DNA of 64,000 nt from Lucinisca nassula (GCA_963580285.1 OY757025.1:119441141-119505140), one strand, 5' to 3'; shown: positions 11,113 to 22,039, counted from the first letter of the stretch. The notes: a model not told the origin generated them from the sequence alone. Numbers and translations: made by a program.

Positions 11113-11258
11113 ATTTTCGTCCCACCAACAGCTAAGGTCATACGGAGACGGGACCTCGGTTTAAAGACTCATCCGAAAGTCTTGAGAAGCATGGGATCGA
11201 TCATGCGACCCCTGATTTACAAGGCGAGTAGCGTAACCAGTACACCACGGAGGCTTCT
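11113..11258 (-). repeat. S2 tRNA-derived SINE
   Basis: Minus strand: GCCTCCGTGGTGTACTGGTT (box A), TCGCATGATCGATCCC (box B), then TTTAAACCGAGGTCCCG and GCTGTTGGTGGGACG. Confidence 0.75.
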
Positions 11259-11271
11259 GATTAATCCTCAG

Positions 11272-11334
11272 AAACTCAAAGTAATCCAGTCTAGAACAAA
11301 TTTCTTGGCCCCAAAGTTGTTTGAGCGATTGAAG
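11272..11334 (+). CDS. Candidate 63-bp internal exon
   Basis: TTAATCCTCAG before and GTAAGTCTC after. In frame 1 it reads KLKVIQSRTNFLAPKLFERL then K, open and phase 0 on both sides. An S2 SINE ends 14 bp upstream and an M1 MITE starts 9 bp downstream, so the exon reading would require repeats to have closed in from both sides. Short length makes chance possible. Confidence 0.25.
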
Positions 11335-11342
11335 GTAAGTCT

Positions 11343-11568
11343 CATCACGAAATCACGCCTATATAATTTTGACCTGCTTAAACCCCACCTTTGTATGCAT
11401 GTATATTGTAAAACTAGGGTTTACAGGGGTATACATCATTTTCTTATTTCGGCTCAAAAACTTAAATTTCGGGTACTCGTTACAACCGCCTCGCTGAGGC
11501 GGTTCTATCGAGTAGCCACAGTCTATGTTTTGATCACAAATATGAAAAATATTGGAATTTATATATAA
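11343..11568 (-). mobile_element. M1 palindromic MITE, left-end-first orientation
   Basis: Starts CATCACGAAATCACGCC. Core CAACCGCCTCGCTGAGGCGG. The distal end is truncated at the junction with the S1 repeat. Confidence 0.75.
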
Positions 11569-11593
11569 AAATTTTGCTTTTTTTTCGTTTGTT

Positions 11594-11850
11594 TTGTTTG
11601 TTTGATTTGAGGTTTAACGTCCCCGTCGACACTGTAAAGGTCATTTCGAGACGTCGCTTCCAATTTTGTGGGACTTTTACCCGACATTGAGATGAAATGA
11701 CTTCTCAAGCCCTGCCACCCAATGAAACCAATAGGGTTTATAAGCATGGATGGTCCGACTTGGGCGGCTTTGCCTGGGAAGGCTTAGATCCTCTAAACGC
11801 TTTACCAGTACCCGTGTGCGGTTCGGTTTTTTGGAAGCATCATGCAGCTT
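11594..11850 (-). repeat. S1 repeat downstream of the GPCR
   Basis: Inverted copy starting at its tail (GAGGTTTAACGTCCCCG) and ending GGAAGCATCATGCAGC, where a run of about 20 T follows. The first 40 bp of the element are replaced by that run. Confidence 0.8.
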
Positions 11851-11962
11851 TTTTTTTTTTTTTTTTTTTGGTTGTTTGTTTTGTTTAGTATAATTTTCAA
11901 TATATTTGAATAGGAGTGTTTTCATAGTGGCTGTCGAAAGACAATTTTAAAGAATACCATTT

Positions 11963-13195
11963 TCAGCGGTTGGGCCGATCGCTCTTCTTATACAACATAG
12001 TAGAAAGACGGGCAAAGCTTTTTCGCGAGCGTTCAGCGAGTTGACAACACAGCAATTTCCTCAGCTCAGACTGGAACCTCTTATCCATACATCCATAAAT
12101 GAAGGGATTGGCAAAATTATTGACAATGTAAACAGAACGTAGAAACTCTAGGAAAAACTCCATTTCTGTGCTGATTCCACTGAAAGTATATCCAGAAGAT
12201 TCTAAGACCATTATTACCACTCGCGGAAGAAACGAAACCGCGAAAACAATTGTGATTATAAGAAACATTATTGTTAGTCTAGAGCGGGGTATTTTCTTCA
12301 CCGACGTGCTGAAGTTCCTCGGTAAAGTATTGAAACACACGGTTTGACACTTTGTCTGATCTCCGTTATTCCTGGCTGTATATCTTGCTACAGTATCAAC
12401 AGATGGACCATCTTCACTGCCTTGCGTTTCTTCAATGTCAAGTGTCGAGGAATTCGTCTGAATTTCTGGAGTTGGTGATTTGTCAAGGTTCTCGTTATTC
12501 TGTCCAATTTGTTTATGTCGGAAAATCAGTCTACAAATTTTGAAATAAAGTACAGACATGATTACTAGCTCCGCTATGATTACCAACAAGTAGAAGCCGT
12601 AGAAAAACATCGCCACAGCTGGTACCCCATAGTCAACAGCCCAACATTTTCTAGCTGTGATGTTTGTCCCTGGATATTGATATTCCACGGCGCCATTAAA
12701 CGCGAAGAACGGCGTCGACAAAATACCAGCAGCTATGACGATGATAAGGATCGAACGTATTTTCCATTTAAGATCAATCTGTTTGTCAAATGGTCTACAT
12801 ATCTTTAGATATCGATCAATCGCAATTATCAACAACAATAAAATCGATGCCAGCATCGTCGCCATACATAGATATGATTTAATCTTGCATTCGATATCGC
12901 TTCCGTGCTTCAATGGGGAAGACATCCAAGTTATCAGAATAGAACAGTTCACTATGGATGCTATTAGGTCTATGACTGTAAGGGGAGGGACGAAATATCT
13001 GCTCTCACCATAGGTTTGAAACTTGACAAAATATATGTACAGTACTGATGAATTTCCGAGAATACCTAATGCCATGTACAATCCTAAAAGATACAGAAGT
13101 GGTAGATAAAGTCCGTCTATCATCTCTTGATTGAGTTCATCTAATGTCTTACTATCGTTCTTTATATAATCAGATTCATTCGCCATTTTTGACAA
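11963..13195 (-). CDS. Rhodopsin-family (class A) seven-transmembrane GPCR, peptide-receptor-like, single exon
   Basis: Encodes 410 residues and should be a plasma-membrane receptor that couples an extracellular ligand to G proteins. Seen: seven hydrophobic segments at about residues 31-55, 69-91, 104-126, 147-166, 194-220, 306-330 and 352-373. GN lies in TM1 (47-48) and D76 in TM2. C103 and C184 are placed for the usual TM3-ECL2 disulfide. DRY is at 127-129, P324 lies in TM6 (VSFLP, lacking the usual CWxP) and NPFIY at 363-367. C383-C384 suit palmitoylation, and N6, N13 and N178 sit in N-glycosylation sequons. The third intracellular loop is long (about 80 residues) and polar. The Met at residue 4 could also start the protein. 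No intron interrupts it, and no frameshift is visible. It most resembles the large neuropeptide-type receptor expansions of molluscs (family knowledge); the ligand is not deducible. Its 3' flank holds an S1 repeat and a poly-A stretch. Confidence 0.93.
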   Translation of the reverse strand: MSKMANESDYIKNDSKTLDELNQEMIDGLYLPLLYLLGLYMALGILGNSSVLYIYFVKFQTYGESRYFVPPLTVIDLIASIVNCSILITWMSSPLKHGSDIECKIKSYLCMATMLASILLLLIIAIDRYLKICRPFDKQIDLKWKIRSILIIVIAAGILSTPFFAFNGAVEYQYPGTNITARKCWAVDYGVPAVAMFFYGFYLLVIIAELVIMSVLYFKICRLIFRHKQIGQNNENLDKSPTPEIQTNSSTLDIEETQGSEDGPSVDTVARYTARNNGDQTKCQTVCFNTLPRNFSTSVKKIPRSRLTIMFLIITIVFAVSFLPRVVIMVLESSGYTFSGISTEMEFFLEFLRSVYIVNNFANPFIYGCMDKRFQSELRKLLCCQLAERSRKSFARLSTMLYKKSDRPNR

Positions 13196-13300
13196 GTGAT
13201 AGTCAGTTGTTGTTATCGTTGACGTTGAACTGTTGCTGCTAATACTACTACTACTGCTGTTGTTGTTGTTGTTGTTGTTGCTTTTGACGAAAAATTTTCA
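13196..13300 (-). promoter_or_regulatory. 5' flank or 5'UTR of the GPCR with a trinucleotide repeat
   Basis: The sequence just upstream of the receptor start carries (CAA)n/(GTT)n and CTA/CTG triplet repeats on the plus strand (about 13240-13280), so a minus-strand transcript would carry CAA repeats in its leader. No TATA box was recognised. Confidence 0.3.
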
Positions 13301-13544
13301 CCACTTTTTTACCAATGGAAGCATTCAGAATTGTTCACTTATTTCATATTTTATGTAATAACGCTTGATTGCCTCATTTAAATTTAACTTAAAACTAAAA
13401 ATGTACAGCTTTTCTTCACAATAAATTGTCTTATATAATTAGCCTGATCCTCTTATATCTTTATTAGTTTATAGAAGTGTGCTCAAGTTCTCCCTTCCTG
13501 TTTTTTCAACCTGGACTACGCATTGTTTAATGCACCCATGTGAC

Positions 13545-13858
13545 CGGCCCCGATAGCTCAGTTGGTAGAGTGTCCGCTCCGGGGAACGGGAGGTCACGGG
13601 TTCGATCCCGGGCCGCGACATACCAAAGTCGTTAAAAATGGTACTAGCTGCTCCTCGCTTGGCACTCAGATTTGCGGGGTAGAGCTAGGACTGGTCGACC
13701 CAGTGTCAGGATAATGTGACTGGGTGTGGTATCATGTAATGTGTCTGGGACATGATACTTCAGTGAGGCAGCACTATAAAAGTGAGCATTGAGCTCCCTG
13801 TCGCAACCAGACATCGTCGTGATATGACTGAAGAATTGTTGAAAGCGACGTTAAACCC
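13545..13858 (+). repeat. S6 tRNA-derived SINE with conserved molluscan tail
   Basis: Head CCCCGATAGCTCAGTTGG (box A) and GGGTTCGATCCCGGGCCG (box B). The body has GACTGGTCGACCCAGTGTC and ATAATGTGACTGGGTG, and the end AAAGCGACGTTAAACCCG runs into a (CA)n tail. The body resembles the conserved domain of SINEs found across molluscs (V-SINE/Meta-SINE-like; assigned from memory). Confidence 0.85.
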
Positions 13859-13860
13859 GA

Positions 13861-13861
<1 letters not shown>

Positions 13862-13907
<46 letters not shown>
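13862..13907. repeat. (CA)n microsatellite
   Basis: About 22 CA units forming the tail of the S6 SINE. Confidence 0.95.
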
Positions 13908-13909
<2 letters not shown>

Positions 13910-13945
13910 CACCCATGTGACATCATTTTAACAAGTCTCTGTAAT

Positions 13946-14125
13946 GAACATCCCTGTGAACCCCCTTCATGCAGAGAAATCTGGTGTTTAGAGGGGTACA
14001 CATAACATTTCTTATTTCTGCTCCAAGACAAAGTTTTTGGCTATTAATCAGAACCGCCTCAATGAACATCAAGCATTTTCTTCTGAAAAATTCCCGTTTT
14101 GGCGATGTAAAGAATGCCCTATATC
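13946..14125 (-). mobile_element. M2-type MITE relic
   Basis: CATCCCTGTGAACCC start, TCTTATTTCTGCTCCAAGAC, a half core AGAACCGCCTCAATGA without its second arm, then GGCGATGTAAAGAATGC. Confidence 0.5.
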
Positions 14126-14163
14126 ATAGGCTGCGTTCGCATTAAATAAGATATAACTTATTG

Positions 14164-14470
14164 CATTACGAAAACACGCCTATACAAATACATTGTAACC
14201 TTTATCGCCCAAAAAAATGAAAATTTTAAGATGAAAAAATGTGATATTTTCCTTATTTCTGCTCAAAATATAGATTGTGGGTACTCGTTAGAACCGCCCC
14301 ATCGAGGCGGTTCTAACGAGTACCCACAATCTATACTTTAGAGCAGAAATAAGAAAAATAAGGTTTACCCCTGCAAAGCCCAGTTTTGCTATACAAAAGT
14401 GGGGCTCAAGGGGGTCAAAATTATATAGGCGTGTTTTCGTAATAAATTATATAGGCGTGTTTTCGTAATG
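14164..14470 (+). mobile_element. M1 MITE with duplicated terminus
   Basis: Complete copy from CATTACGAAAACACGCC. The core is perfect except CGCCCC/GAGGCG. The final ATTATATAGGCGTGTTTTCG is present twice in tandem (ends at 14442 and 14469). Confidence 0.85.
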
Positions 14471-14833
14471 GTCTCTAGGGTTCCAGTTTTCCCTGCGTAG
14501 GTGTGATATATCTCTCTTTTTTCTGGAATAAATATAGATTGAGACGGCTCATGAGAACCGTAATCACAATCTGTGTTTCTTAGTATAAATAACCCAGCAG
14601 ACATACGTCGTTAGTGCAACGACAAATTAACGTCATGACGTTGCACCGTTGAATTGGTGTTGCATTTACGTCATGGCGTTGTACCGACGTTGTTGTGACG
14701 TTACAATTAAGTCATGTGTCTGCTGGGAAGGATGTATTCCCTTGTAATCTTTTCTGTCTACATATAACGTGTTTCTTATTTCTGCCCTTGTAATCTTTAC
14801 ATAAAACGTGTTTCTTATTTCTGCAAGAAACAT

Positions 14834-14996
14834 GAAGCCTCCATGGTGTAGTGGTTACGCTACTCGCCTTGTAAACCAGGGGTCGCAGGATCGATCCCGG
14901 GCTTTTCCAGACTTTCGGATGAGTCTTTAAACCGAGCTCTTGTCTCCGTATGACCTTAGCTGTTGGTGGGACGTAAAACTCAAACACTCACTCACT
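14834..14996 (+). repeat. S2 tRNA-derived SINE
   Basis: CTCCATGGTGTAGTGGTTAC (box A), GCAGGATCGATCCCGGG (box B), then the S2 body and an ACTCACTC tail. About 160 bp; the anticodon arm is degenerate, so it is not a tRNA gene. Confidence 0.85.
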
Positions 14997-15059
14997 CTGC
15001 AAGAAACATGGATTGTACGTAAGAGCTCGTGAGAACCAATCACGTGAAGAAGTCCGCGA

Positions 15060-15318
15060 AATGAACACACTGCTAAACCCCACTTTATATAGAGTAAAAT
15101 GGGGTTTACGGGGGTATACATTGTTTTCCTTAATTCTGTTCCAAAACATAGATTGTGGGAACTCGTTAGAAACGCCTGAATGAGACGGGTCTAACGAGGA
15201 CCTACAACCTATTTTTAAAGTATAAATAAGAAAAAATATCAGGGATTTTCATCAGAAAAGTAGCTATTTTGAAGATGTGAAAAATGCACTATGCTGCACG
15301 AGTGTGTTATCGTAATGC
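15060..15318 (-). mobile_element. M2-type MITE
   Basis: TGAACACACTGCTAAACCCC start, core AACGCCTGAATGAGACGG, end GTGTGTTATCGTAATG. M2 differs from M1 in its termini but shares the core and the TTCTTATTTCTGCTC blocks. Confidence 0.7.
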
Positions 15319-15321
15319 ACT

Positions 15322-15612
15322 GGGCCCGTCAGGGTTTGGAGAAATAGATTGGGCTGCATGATGCTTTCACGCAGAGCTGAAACCAACCACACATGAGTAC
15401 TGGTTAACCGCTCAGAAGGTCTAAGCTTACTCAAGGAAATGGTTGCGGGTCGGACCGTCTCTATATATAAACACATGTGTTTGAGTGTTAGGGCTTGGTA
15501 AGTCATTTCACCGCATTGTTGGGTAATTGTCTCATAAAATTTGAAGCAACGTCTCCGAAATGTCCTAAATAGTGTTGACGGGGACGTAAAACCTCAACAC
15601 AAACAAATAAAC
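15322..15612 (+). repeat. S1 repeat, full length
   Basis: GGCCCGTCAGGGTTTGG to GTTGACGGGGACGTAAAACC and an A-rich tail. Confidence 0.8.
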
Positions 15613-16230
15613 AAGAACCGCCTGAACGAAGAAGTACAAACGTGTCCTTACAATCTATGTTTCTCAGTCAACGTATAGGAAAATCTATGTCATTGCAAAC
15701 TCAAATTTCAAAAAGGGCATTTAATACATGGCCATGTCAGCATGATGTCTTGCATGCAAAGAGAAATGTCAAGTAAAATACAACAGAATTTTACAGTTGC
15801 CCGTTCTCTGGCATACCTCTTTCCAGAATGCTGCAAACTTTGTTTGATGGTGTCAGAAAAATATGCAACTTTGAAATTCGAACTTTTCTCTGGATCTTAT
15901 GGCGAAAGAGACTGTTGATGATAAATGTTATTGAAATTAAACCTTAAAAACTGTTTATTTAAACGGATATGAATGATTTCTGATTGATAAACTAAAGTGT
16001 TGTTTATAATCTGAGTAATTCAGATCAACAGACACTTTCATATTACACGATCATTTCCTGTTGTTCAACATGTACCAACCCATTCCGGTCTATAACGACA
16101 ATTAGTTGTCCCGTTTACCTTTTGGATCGATTGTTTATCAATCGACACAAAGTTATAAAGCTCAGTTGCTTATCAGTACTGAAGTCAACGTGACTATCAC
16201 AGATCGAAAATCCAGGTAACGGTTATTTTA
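15613..16230. other. No feature recognised
   Basis: AT-rich, no long frames, no clear repeat. Confidence 0.4.
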
Positions 16231-16500
16231 TTACGAAAACATGCTTACACAAATACATTGTAATGTATATCGCCGAAAAAATGAATATTTTGAGATGATA
16301 AATTGTGATATTTTTCTTATTTCTGCTCAAAATATAGATTGTTGGTACATGTTAGAACCGCCTCATCGAGGCGGTTCTAACAAGTACCCACAGTCTATAT
16401 TTTAGAGCAGAAATAAGAAAAATAAGGTTTACCCCTGTAAACCCCAGTTTTACTATATAAAAGCGGAGAGTCAACATTGTATAGGCGCGTTTTCGTGATG
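16231..16500 (+). mobile_element. M1 palindromic MITE
   Basis: Complete: TTACGAAAACATGC to GCGCGTTTTCGTGATG; core GTTAGAACCGCCTCATCGAG perfectly inverted. Confidence 0.85.
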
Positions 16501-16593
16501 GTAGAAAATAGCTGCGCTATCTTATGGCTGTAAGATCAGAGTCAATCTATAGAATATAGACTGGAATCATGTGCAAGGTTTTACAAAAAAAAA

Positions 16594-16650
16594 TGTAGAT
16601 CCAGATCAGACTATACAGACGGAGGTGTCTGATCAGGGTTAACACTGTTT
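16594..16650. repeat. H1 hairpin, degenerate
   Basis: TGTAGATCCAGATCAGAC / GTCTGATCAGGGTTAACACTG. Confidence 0.6.
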
Positions 16651-16744
16651 GCTTAAATGAATTTAAGGGTTAACCGAAACAGTCAGAGTCCTTATTCCGG
16701 ACAATTAATACCCACTTGGCACGTGTCAAAGGACAGACCCGCCT

Positions 16745-17502
16745 GAATAATAGAAGCGAATATTTTTACAATTTTCTGGCAGAGAATAATCTTGTATCTA
16801 GAGCCCAGGGTGTTGGGTCTTATAAGGACTATAAAAATACAAAACGAGAGTTTAGACCCTGCCACGGGATACTTTCAGACGCAAATGGATGAAATCGATA
16901 AAGCGGCTGAGGCAGATAGCCCTTTGTTTTGGCGTTTATTAAAGGCTAAAAGAAACAAATTAAACAATAAACCGGGTTCAGAATTAATTTTTAATGGCCG
17001 ATACTGCAATACTACTACAGAAATAAACAATGGATGCGCCAATTATTTTACAGAATTGTACACTCACACCCAGGCGGCACACTTTGATGGTACTTTTACG
17101 GAAACTATAAGGATAGAAATGGCTCACATAAAAACAAACCTGGAAAATAGTCAGTTAATTTGCCCGATTATAAGTGCAGAGGAGGTTGAAGTGGCTTTGA
17201 AATTGACTTATCGATATATAGTTGGTGGTCAGGATGGCTTGATGTATGAACACCTTATTTATGGAGGGTCATTTATGTCTGACATTTTATCGGAATTTTA
17301 TCCTGCCGTAATAAGACATTCTTACGCGCTCAAAGACCTGAAACGAGGGGTAATAATAACTATTTTCAAGGGAGGGAATCAGAGAAAAGATAACCCAGAT
17401 AATTACAGGGCTGTCACTCTGTCATCTGTTGTTATAAAATTATTAAAACACGCGTATACATGTTCTTTCAAAATGGTATGCAGTGTTCCAATCCTACATT
17501 GA
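16745..17502 (+). pseudogene. LINE reverse transcriptase fragment (CR1/Jockey-like), frameshifted
   Basis: The open frame from 16792 encodes a stretch typical of the linker and N-terminal reverse transcriptase of non-LTR retrotransposons: DSPLFWRLLKAKRNK, then a diverged GGQDGLMYEHL (family form: GPDGI..E.L), then GVIITIFKGG followed by DNPDNYRAVTLSSVVIKLL (RT motifs 1-2). It stops at 17502 before the YxDD catalytic motif, so most of the palm and everything after it is missing. Before about 16855 the matching peptide (EYFYNFLAENNLVSRAQ) lies in another frame, so there is a frameshift. This is a dead 5'- and 3'-truncated copy; the clade is judged by motif appearance only. Confidence 0.8.
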
Positions 17503-17639
17503 GGCTATTTTCTTTCCAATGTGAATACCAAAACATATTTCATCTCGTGTGTTGAAATCATCAGAATTATCACGAGTATGAAGGGGCACGAGTGAAAACA
17601 CATGAGTTGAAATAGTTTGGGTATTTATATGATGCCGCC

Positions 17640-18180
17640 ATGGCGGCCATCTAGAAATTCTTCAAACGAAATTGGACACCAGGACGACTTGGAGGTTATA
17701 ACAATTGCTAAAATCCTTCATTTCGTATATTCAAGATGGTCGCCAAGGCCAATTTGAATTTCTTCAAACGACATTTCCTCCCGAAGCGAAAGTCGCATTC
17801 AGCTGAAACTTGATGGCATGTGTCCGGCTGACATCGAGATTTAGAATTACTGAAAATTGTTCTATTCCGATATCAACGATGGCAGCCACGGCAGCTATCT
17901 TGAAATTCTTCAAACGACATCTTCTCTCCAATAAGTTTTGGGCTGAAATCGGACTGACATACAGATACAGAATTTTTAAAAGTGTTCTGATATCCAAGAT
18001 GGCATAGCGGCTATCTTAAAATTCTTCAAAAGGTGCCTACATCCCTCCACTCCCCACCAGAATCTTCTCCTGGAGTCGGATTGAGCTGTTCCGATGGTTA
18101 TCAGAAGTATCACGGCAACATGCAGATTGAGAATTGCTAGACAATCTGATATGAGGACCAATATGGCTATAATGGCACAT
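17640..18180. repeat. Diverged tandem repeat built on ATTCTTCAAACGACAT
   Basis: Four or five units recur at about 17655, 17760, 17904 and 18021 (spacing 105-145 bp), each with an AAGATGGC...GCCATCTTG-like inverted motif followed by ATTCTTCAAACG. Frames of 60-77 codons here are shadows. Confidence 0.65.
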
Positions 18181-18227
18181 TCTTACAGCTCATGATCAGC
18201 CGCACCCAGATGAGCGATTTCACGTTT

Positions 18228-18313
18228 TTCTTTTTTTTTTTTTTTTTTGGTATTTTTCAATGTGAGCGTGCGTGCGCGCGTGCGTGCGTGCCCGTGCGTG
18301 TGTGTGAGTGTGT
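18228..18313. repeat. Poly-T followed by GCGTGC/TGTG-rich tract
   Basis: About 17 T, then GTGCGTGCGCGCGTGCGTGC and a TGTGTGAGTG end. Confidence 0.8.
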
Positions 18314-18804
18314 TCTCCCAATCGAACGTTGGCTTATTACTCCAATATCAAAACAGAAATACTCATCCGACGTGATGACGCCGAACGTTTGAAAGGCGCT
18401 GTGCGGACGCTAAGCACGCATACTTCGTTAACTATGACAGAAGAATAATTATTTTGAAGTAGCTAGACATCATGTTCAGACCTTGAATCTTGAATTGAAT
18501 ACCACTTCAATGTTTGGTAGTATGTAGAACCCGTAATCAGTAATGGTACACGTTGTAGTATTTTGTAAACGCAGCGGCGTGCTTGCGTATACAGCTTAAT
18601 TAAACCAATTTTAATATTCAGTTGATTGACAAGGATTAAAATCATGAATAATATAAATTATTCAGTTTATTTCTTACGACTTTAGAAATCGCCGTACGGT
18701 ATTCCAATATCGTTCAATGAAGTCAAGTATTAACATTCAGCGCTAGTCTATGGAATAAAACTAACTAATGAGTCGGGCATGAGAAAACCTGTTTTATGTT
18801 ATTT

Positions 18805-18871
18805 GCGAACAACAAAGGTGCAGATCAGCCTGCGCGCATGCGCGCAGGCTGATCTGCGCCTTTGTGTTCGC
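18805..18871. repeat. H2 hairpin, nearly perfect
   Basis: GCGAACAACAAAGGTGCAG, ATCAGCCTGCGCGC / GCGCGCAGGCTGAT, CTGCGCC, TTTGTGTTCGC with a central GCATGC-type turn. Confidence 0.85.
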
Positions 18872-19445
18872 TGCTTGTTTGGTACAATACCTCTAGTTTC
18901 TAGATCTAAAATTTCAATATTCTTGCTAGTCTGTGTAGCTGAGCAGACTGGTTTGTGTCTCACCTGGTTATAAGCCCCAAAGACAGTTTTTTATCGAGGC
19001 GAGGCTCAGATGATACCGCGCATGAGAAAGATACAACTGGGCATGTACGACCAAAAAAGACTGATATCAGTCTGCTTTCACATTGAGTGATATCGGCTTC
19101 TTTGGTGGCCTCATGGGATATTGTTCTATAGATGCGTCATGACCCATAGTTAGACTTCTCGGGCGACCTGTAAAAGCTCTGATCAGCATGGTCGCACTTG
19201 CACATGTCAGCTTGTACATGTTACATGTGTGCAGTTGTTCATAAAGAATTGCAAAAACTATATTAATGCATAAACATCTACATTCAATTGACTAAATGAT
19301 GTCAAATGAAAAAAGTGTTAAGTTGTATTTTACTTTAAGAATTTAATCCGACAGATTTGAGTCACTGACCTACAGTTGCAAATGAACTTTTGAAAAAGAC
19401 TGGAACTTTACTGAGTAGGTATATTATGTTACCTTAGAAGTGTAT
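18872..19445. other. No feature recognised
   Basis: No open frame or repeat of note. Confidence 0.4.
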
Positions 19446-19580
19446 TGTTTGTTTGGAGATTAACAGCCTAGTCAACATTATTTAGGAGCCCGATGGTCAG
19501 ATTACTTAAACACACTTTACCTGGGTAGGCTTATATGTACACATAAGCAGTTAACCAGTGGACCAAGGCAAACCAAGACA
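19446..19580 (-). repeat. S3-type SINE, tail half
   Basis: GGAGATTAACAGCCTAGTC, CACACTTTACCTGGGTAGGC, AAGCAGTTAACCAGTGG; the tRNA-like head is absent. Confidence 0.6.
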
Positions 19581-20126
19581 CCCGAATATGAGAATGCAAC
19601 TGCAACACAAAGCTATTGTCTTTAGGACCACTTGCAAAGAGCATGCGGAGGCACCCTACCGAACCTTCATGTGCGCTTTAGAGCATTATGGAAGCAAATG
19701 TATTAGTTTCGCTATTTGGAAAGTTTTATGAAAGTTTTTTTCCATTGTTCTAGAAAATGTAAACATCATTACTGAGGTTAGTAAACCTTTTCATTTTGTT
19801 TTCTTTAATGACCATAAAATACAGCAGGATCGGCATAAAAAACAATCAGGGTCGGTCGGTTTAGCGGAAATAAAGCATTTTATAGGCAGCAGACTCACTC
19901 TTATTTACATTGAAAGGTTAAGGCCTGCCCATCGGGACTTGAAGAAATAGATGGGCTGCATGATGCTTCGACGCAGAGCTGAAACCTACCGCAAACGACT
20001 ACTGGTAAACCGCTTAGATGATCTAAAAATAGAAGTAAAGGCAATGATCAGGAATCGATCAACCCATACCTCCCATCAGAGACACCAAAGGAAAAGAAAC
20101 ACAAACATGCAGCAACAAACCTAATG

Positions 20127-21219
20127 CACGCCTACGGAATGATAGAATGCGTGACCATTGGTTAAGAACGTGAAGCAATTAGAGCGGCATCCGGTTAGGA
20201 ATTAGATCGCTAAAAAGGTAAAGAAACTATGCAGTTTCTGTGTTTCATAAGTTATATAATTTTTACGAGGAAGTTATTTAAAAAACGGGGAATTACATTC
20301 AGGAGCCCATTAATATCGGTATCTTTGGAGTAAATACCAAATCCCGTACTTCACACATTTTGGCTAAATTTAGTTTCTCCTGCTGAAGGTGAGCTCAAGC
20401 CTTAGAAAACGAGTGTTTTTTCGAGGTGTTTGTTGCCTTTTATTTATTACTGCGCTTTGCTACAAGTTCAGCGTATTAACATGCACACACAATAAACATA
20501 TATGGTTATATGTGTTGTGGATATTTTGCTTGTCAATGCAGCACTAGCGAGAAATCACCACGGAAAAGGTCGAAAATGGTTGGTTACGCATTAGATCTAT
20601 AGAAATGATAACAAAACTTGCAACTATAAAGCGGATCTGTTTTCATCTCCACGGCCCCAGAATCACCCGCACCTTGTTCTACGGAACCATTTTTAGCCAA
20701 CCTGATAAGCAGTGCGCTATTGATTCGATAATGACATAGTATTTTATGGAAACATTTTCAGTCTCCAGAATCATAGTACCGAATGATTTTCACGGACTTT
20801 TACGCTGTGTTTGTTTTATCAATGGTCCGGTAATTGACTGAAATGAAATAAAACAGGTTTGGGAGTTTTAATTTCTGCGAAGCACTCATCATCTGCCAAA
20901 ATTTGCTGGTTAAGCATTAGATCGTCTGGTTGAGCATTCGATAACCAGAGGAGAAAATCAAACCAGTTGCTGCCTAAGTAAATGCCAGCAGCTTACTACA
21001 ATAAAAGGTGGTCTACATATGATTTCTAAATTGTGTTAAAATCACCAGAGAAAGAAAGCTGTGATGAAAAATACTTTTCTGGACAAGACCATTAAATGTC
21101 TGGGTATCATGCTTATCTGACCGAATGACGCGCCGATTCATAAATAAGAGGTCATTACTTGCTTTTGTAGAAAACAAAATGGCCAGCTTACGCTTTGCAA
21201 TGGCGAGTAAATCTATATC
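20127..21219 (+). repeat. Left arm of the long terminal inverted repeat
   Basis: Matches the reverse complement of 23191-24286 with few differences over about 1.09 kb, for example GTGACCATTGG against a right-arm GTAACCATTGG. The short frames inside it are shadows. Confidence 0.85.
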
Positions 21220-21469
21220 CGGATGGGACGGCCATTAATGAACCGTCTCATCCGAGAATCAAAGCTGTTCGCCATCCTGTAAATGAATTTGACTAAATCC
21301 CCTATTAACAAGAATTGCCCAAAATAAAAAAAAATGGAGAGAACCCGTTTAAGAAACACAGGCGTGAAAGGCTAAGGGTAAGCTCGTTAACACTGCAGAT
21401 ACGAAAGCCTATTTGGCCAATGTAGGAGAAAATAAAATACCGTGAAGGAGTAGTAACGCGACACAAAAG

Positions 21470-21730
21470 ACGTAATAATGCAAAAAAGGCGTAGAAACGC
21501 AAAACAAAAGACGCAGTAACGCCAATCAGAAGGCGAAGCTACGCAAAAAAAGGCGTAGTAACGCAAAAACAAGGCGTAGTAACGCGAAAAAGTGCATACT
21601 TATGCAAAAGAAAGACGTAGTAACGCAAAAGAAAGGCGCAGTGATGCGAATCAAAGGCGTTTTTACGCGAATCGAAAGGCGTAGTAATGCGAAAAAAGGC
21701 ATAGTAACGCAAAAGAAAGGCGTATTTGTT
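21470..21730. repeat. Minisatellite, about 21-bp unit GCGTAGTAACGCAAAAGAAAG
   Basis: About twelve diverged units. Each carries GCGT-AGTA-ACGC, a small inverted repeat, separated by A-rich spacers. Minus-strand frames rich in Phe/Leu/Arg (61-96 codons) are translations of this repeat. Confidence 0.8.
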
Positions 21731-22039
21731 TTAGCTCGCCTCTGCAAAGCAAATAGGTAGCCGGAATATCCTACTCCTGGGACTGCGCATGCCCCCAAAA
21801 TATATGTCTGTATCATGATCGATAACCCAGATCGGAGATCCCGTGAGTTCTATGCTAACTGTCAAAACGATAAGATAAAGATATTGTCTAAAACCAACTT
21901 CTTATTAATACAAACAGCGCAAGAAGGACACACCATGTATTCTTAATCATGTTAATCAAGACGAACTAGAATCCATTTGTAAAATTTATAAATTTTAAGT
22001 AAACAGGAGGACAGGTGCGTTCATTAAATAAATTGAGAG

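Noticed and set aside
11098..11568. 156-codon plus frame
   Set aside because: Runs through an antisense S2 SINE, the small candidate exon and an M1 MITE; the repeat-derived parts make a single gene implausible.
13545..13620. Functional tRNA gene at the head of S6
   Set aside because: The anticodon arm is disrupted and the sequence continues into a SINE body and (CA)n tail.
21305..21816. Overlapping minus frames of 61-96 codons rich in Phe, Leu and Arg, which look membrane-like
   Set aside because: They translate a roughly 21-bp minisatellite in different frames; the hydrophobic periodicity is a repeat artefact.
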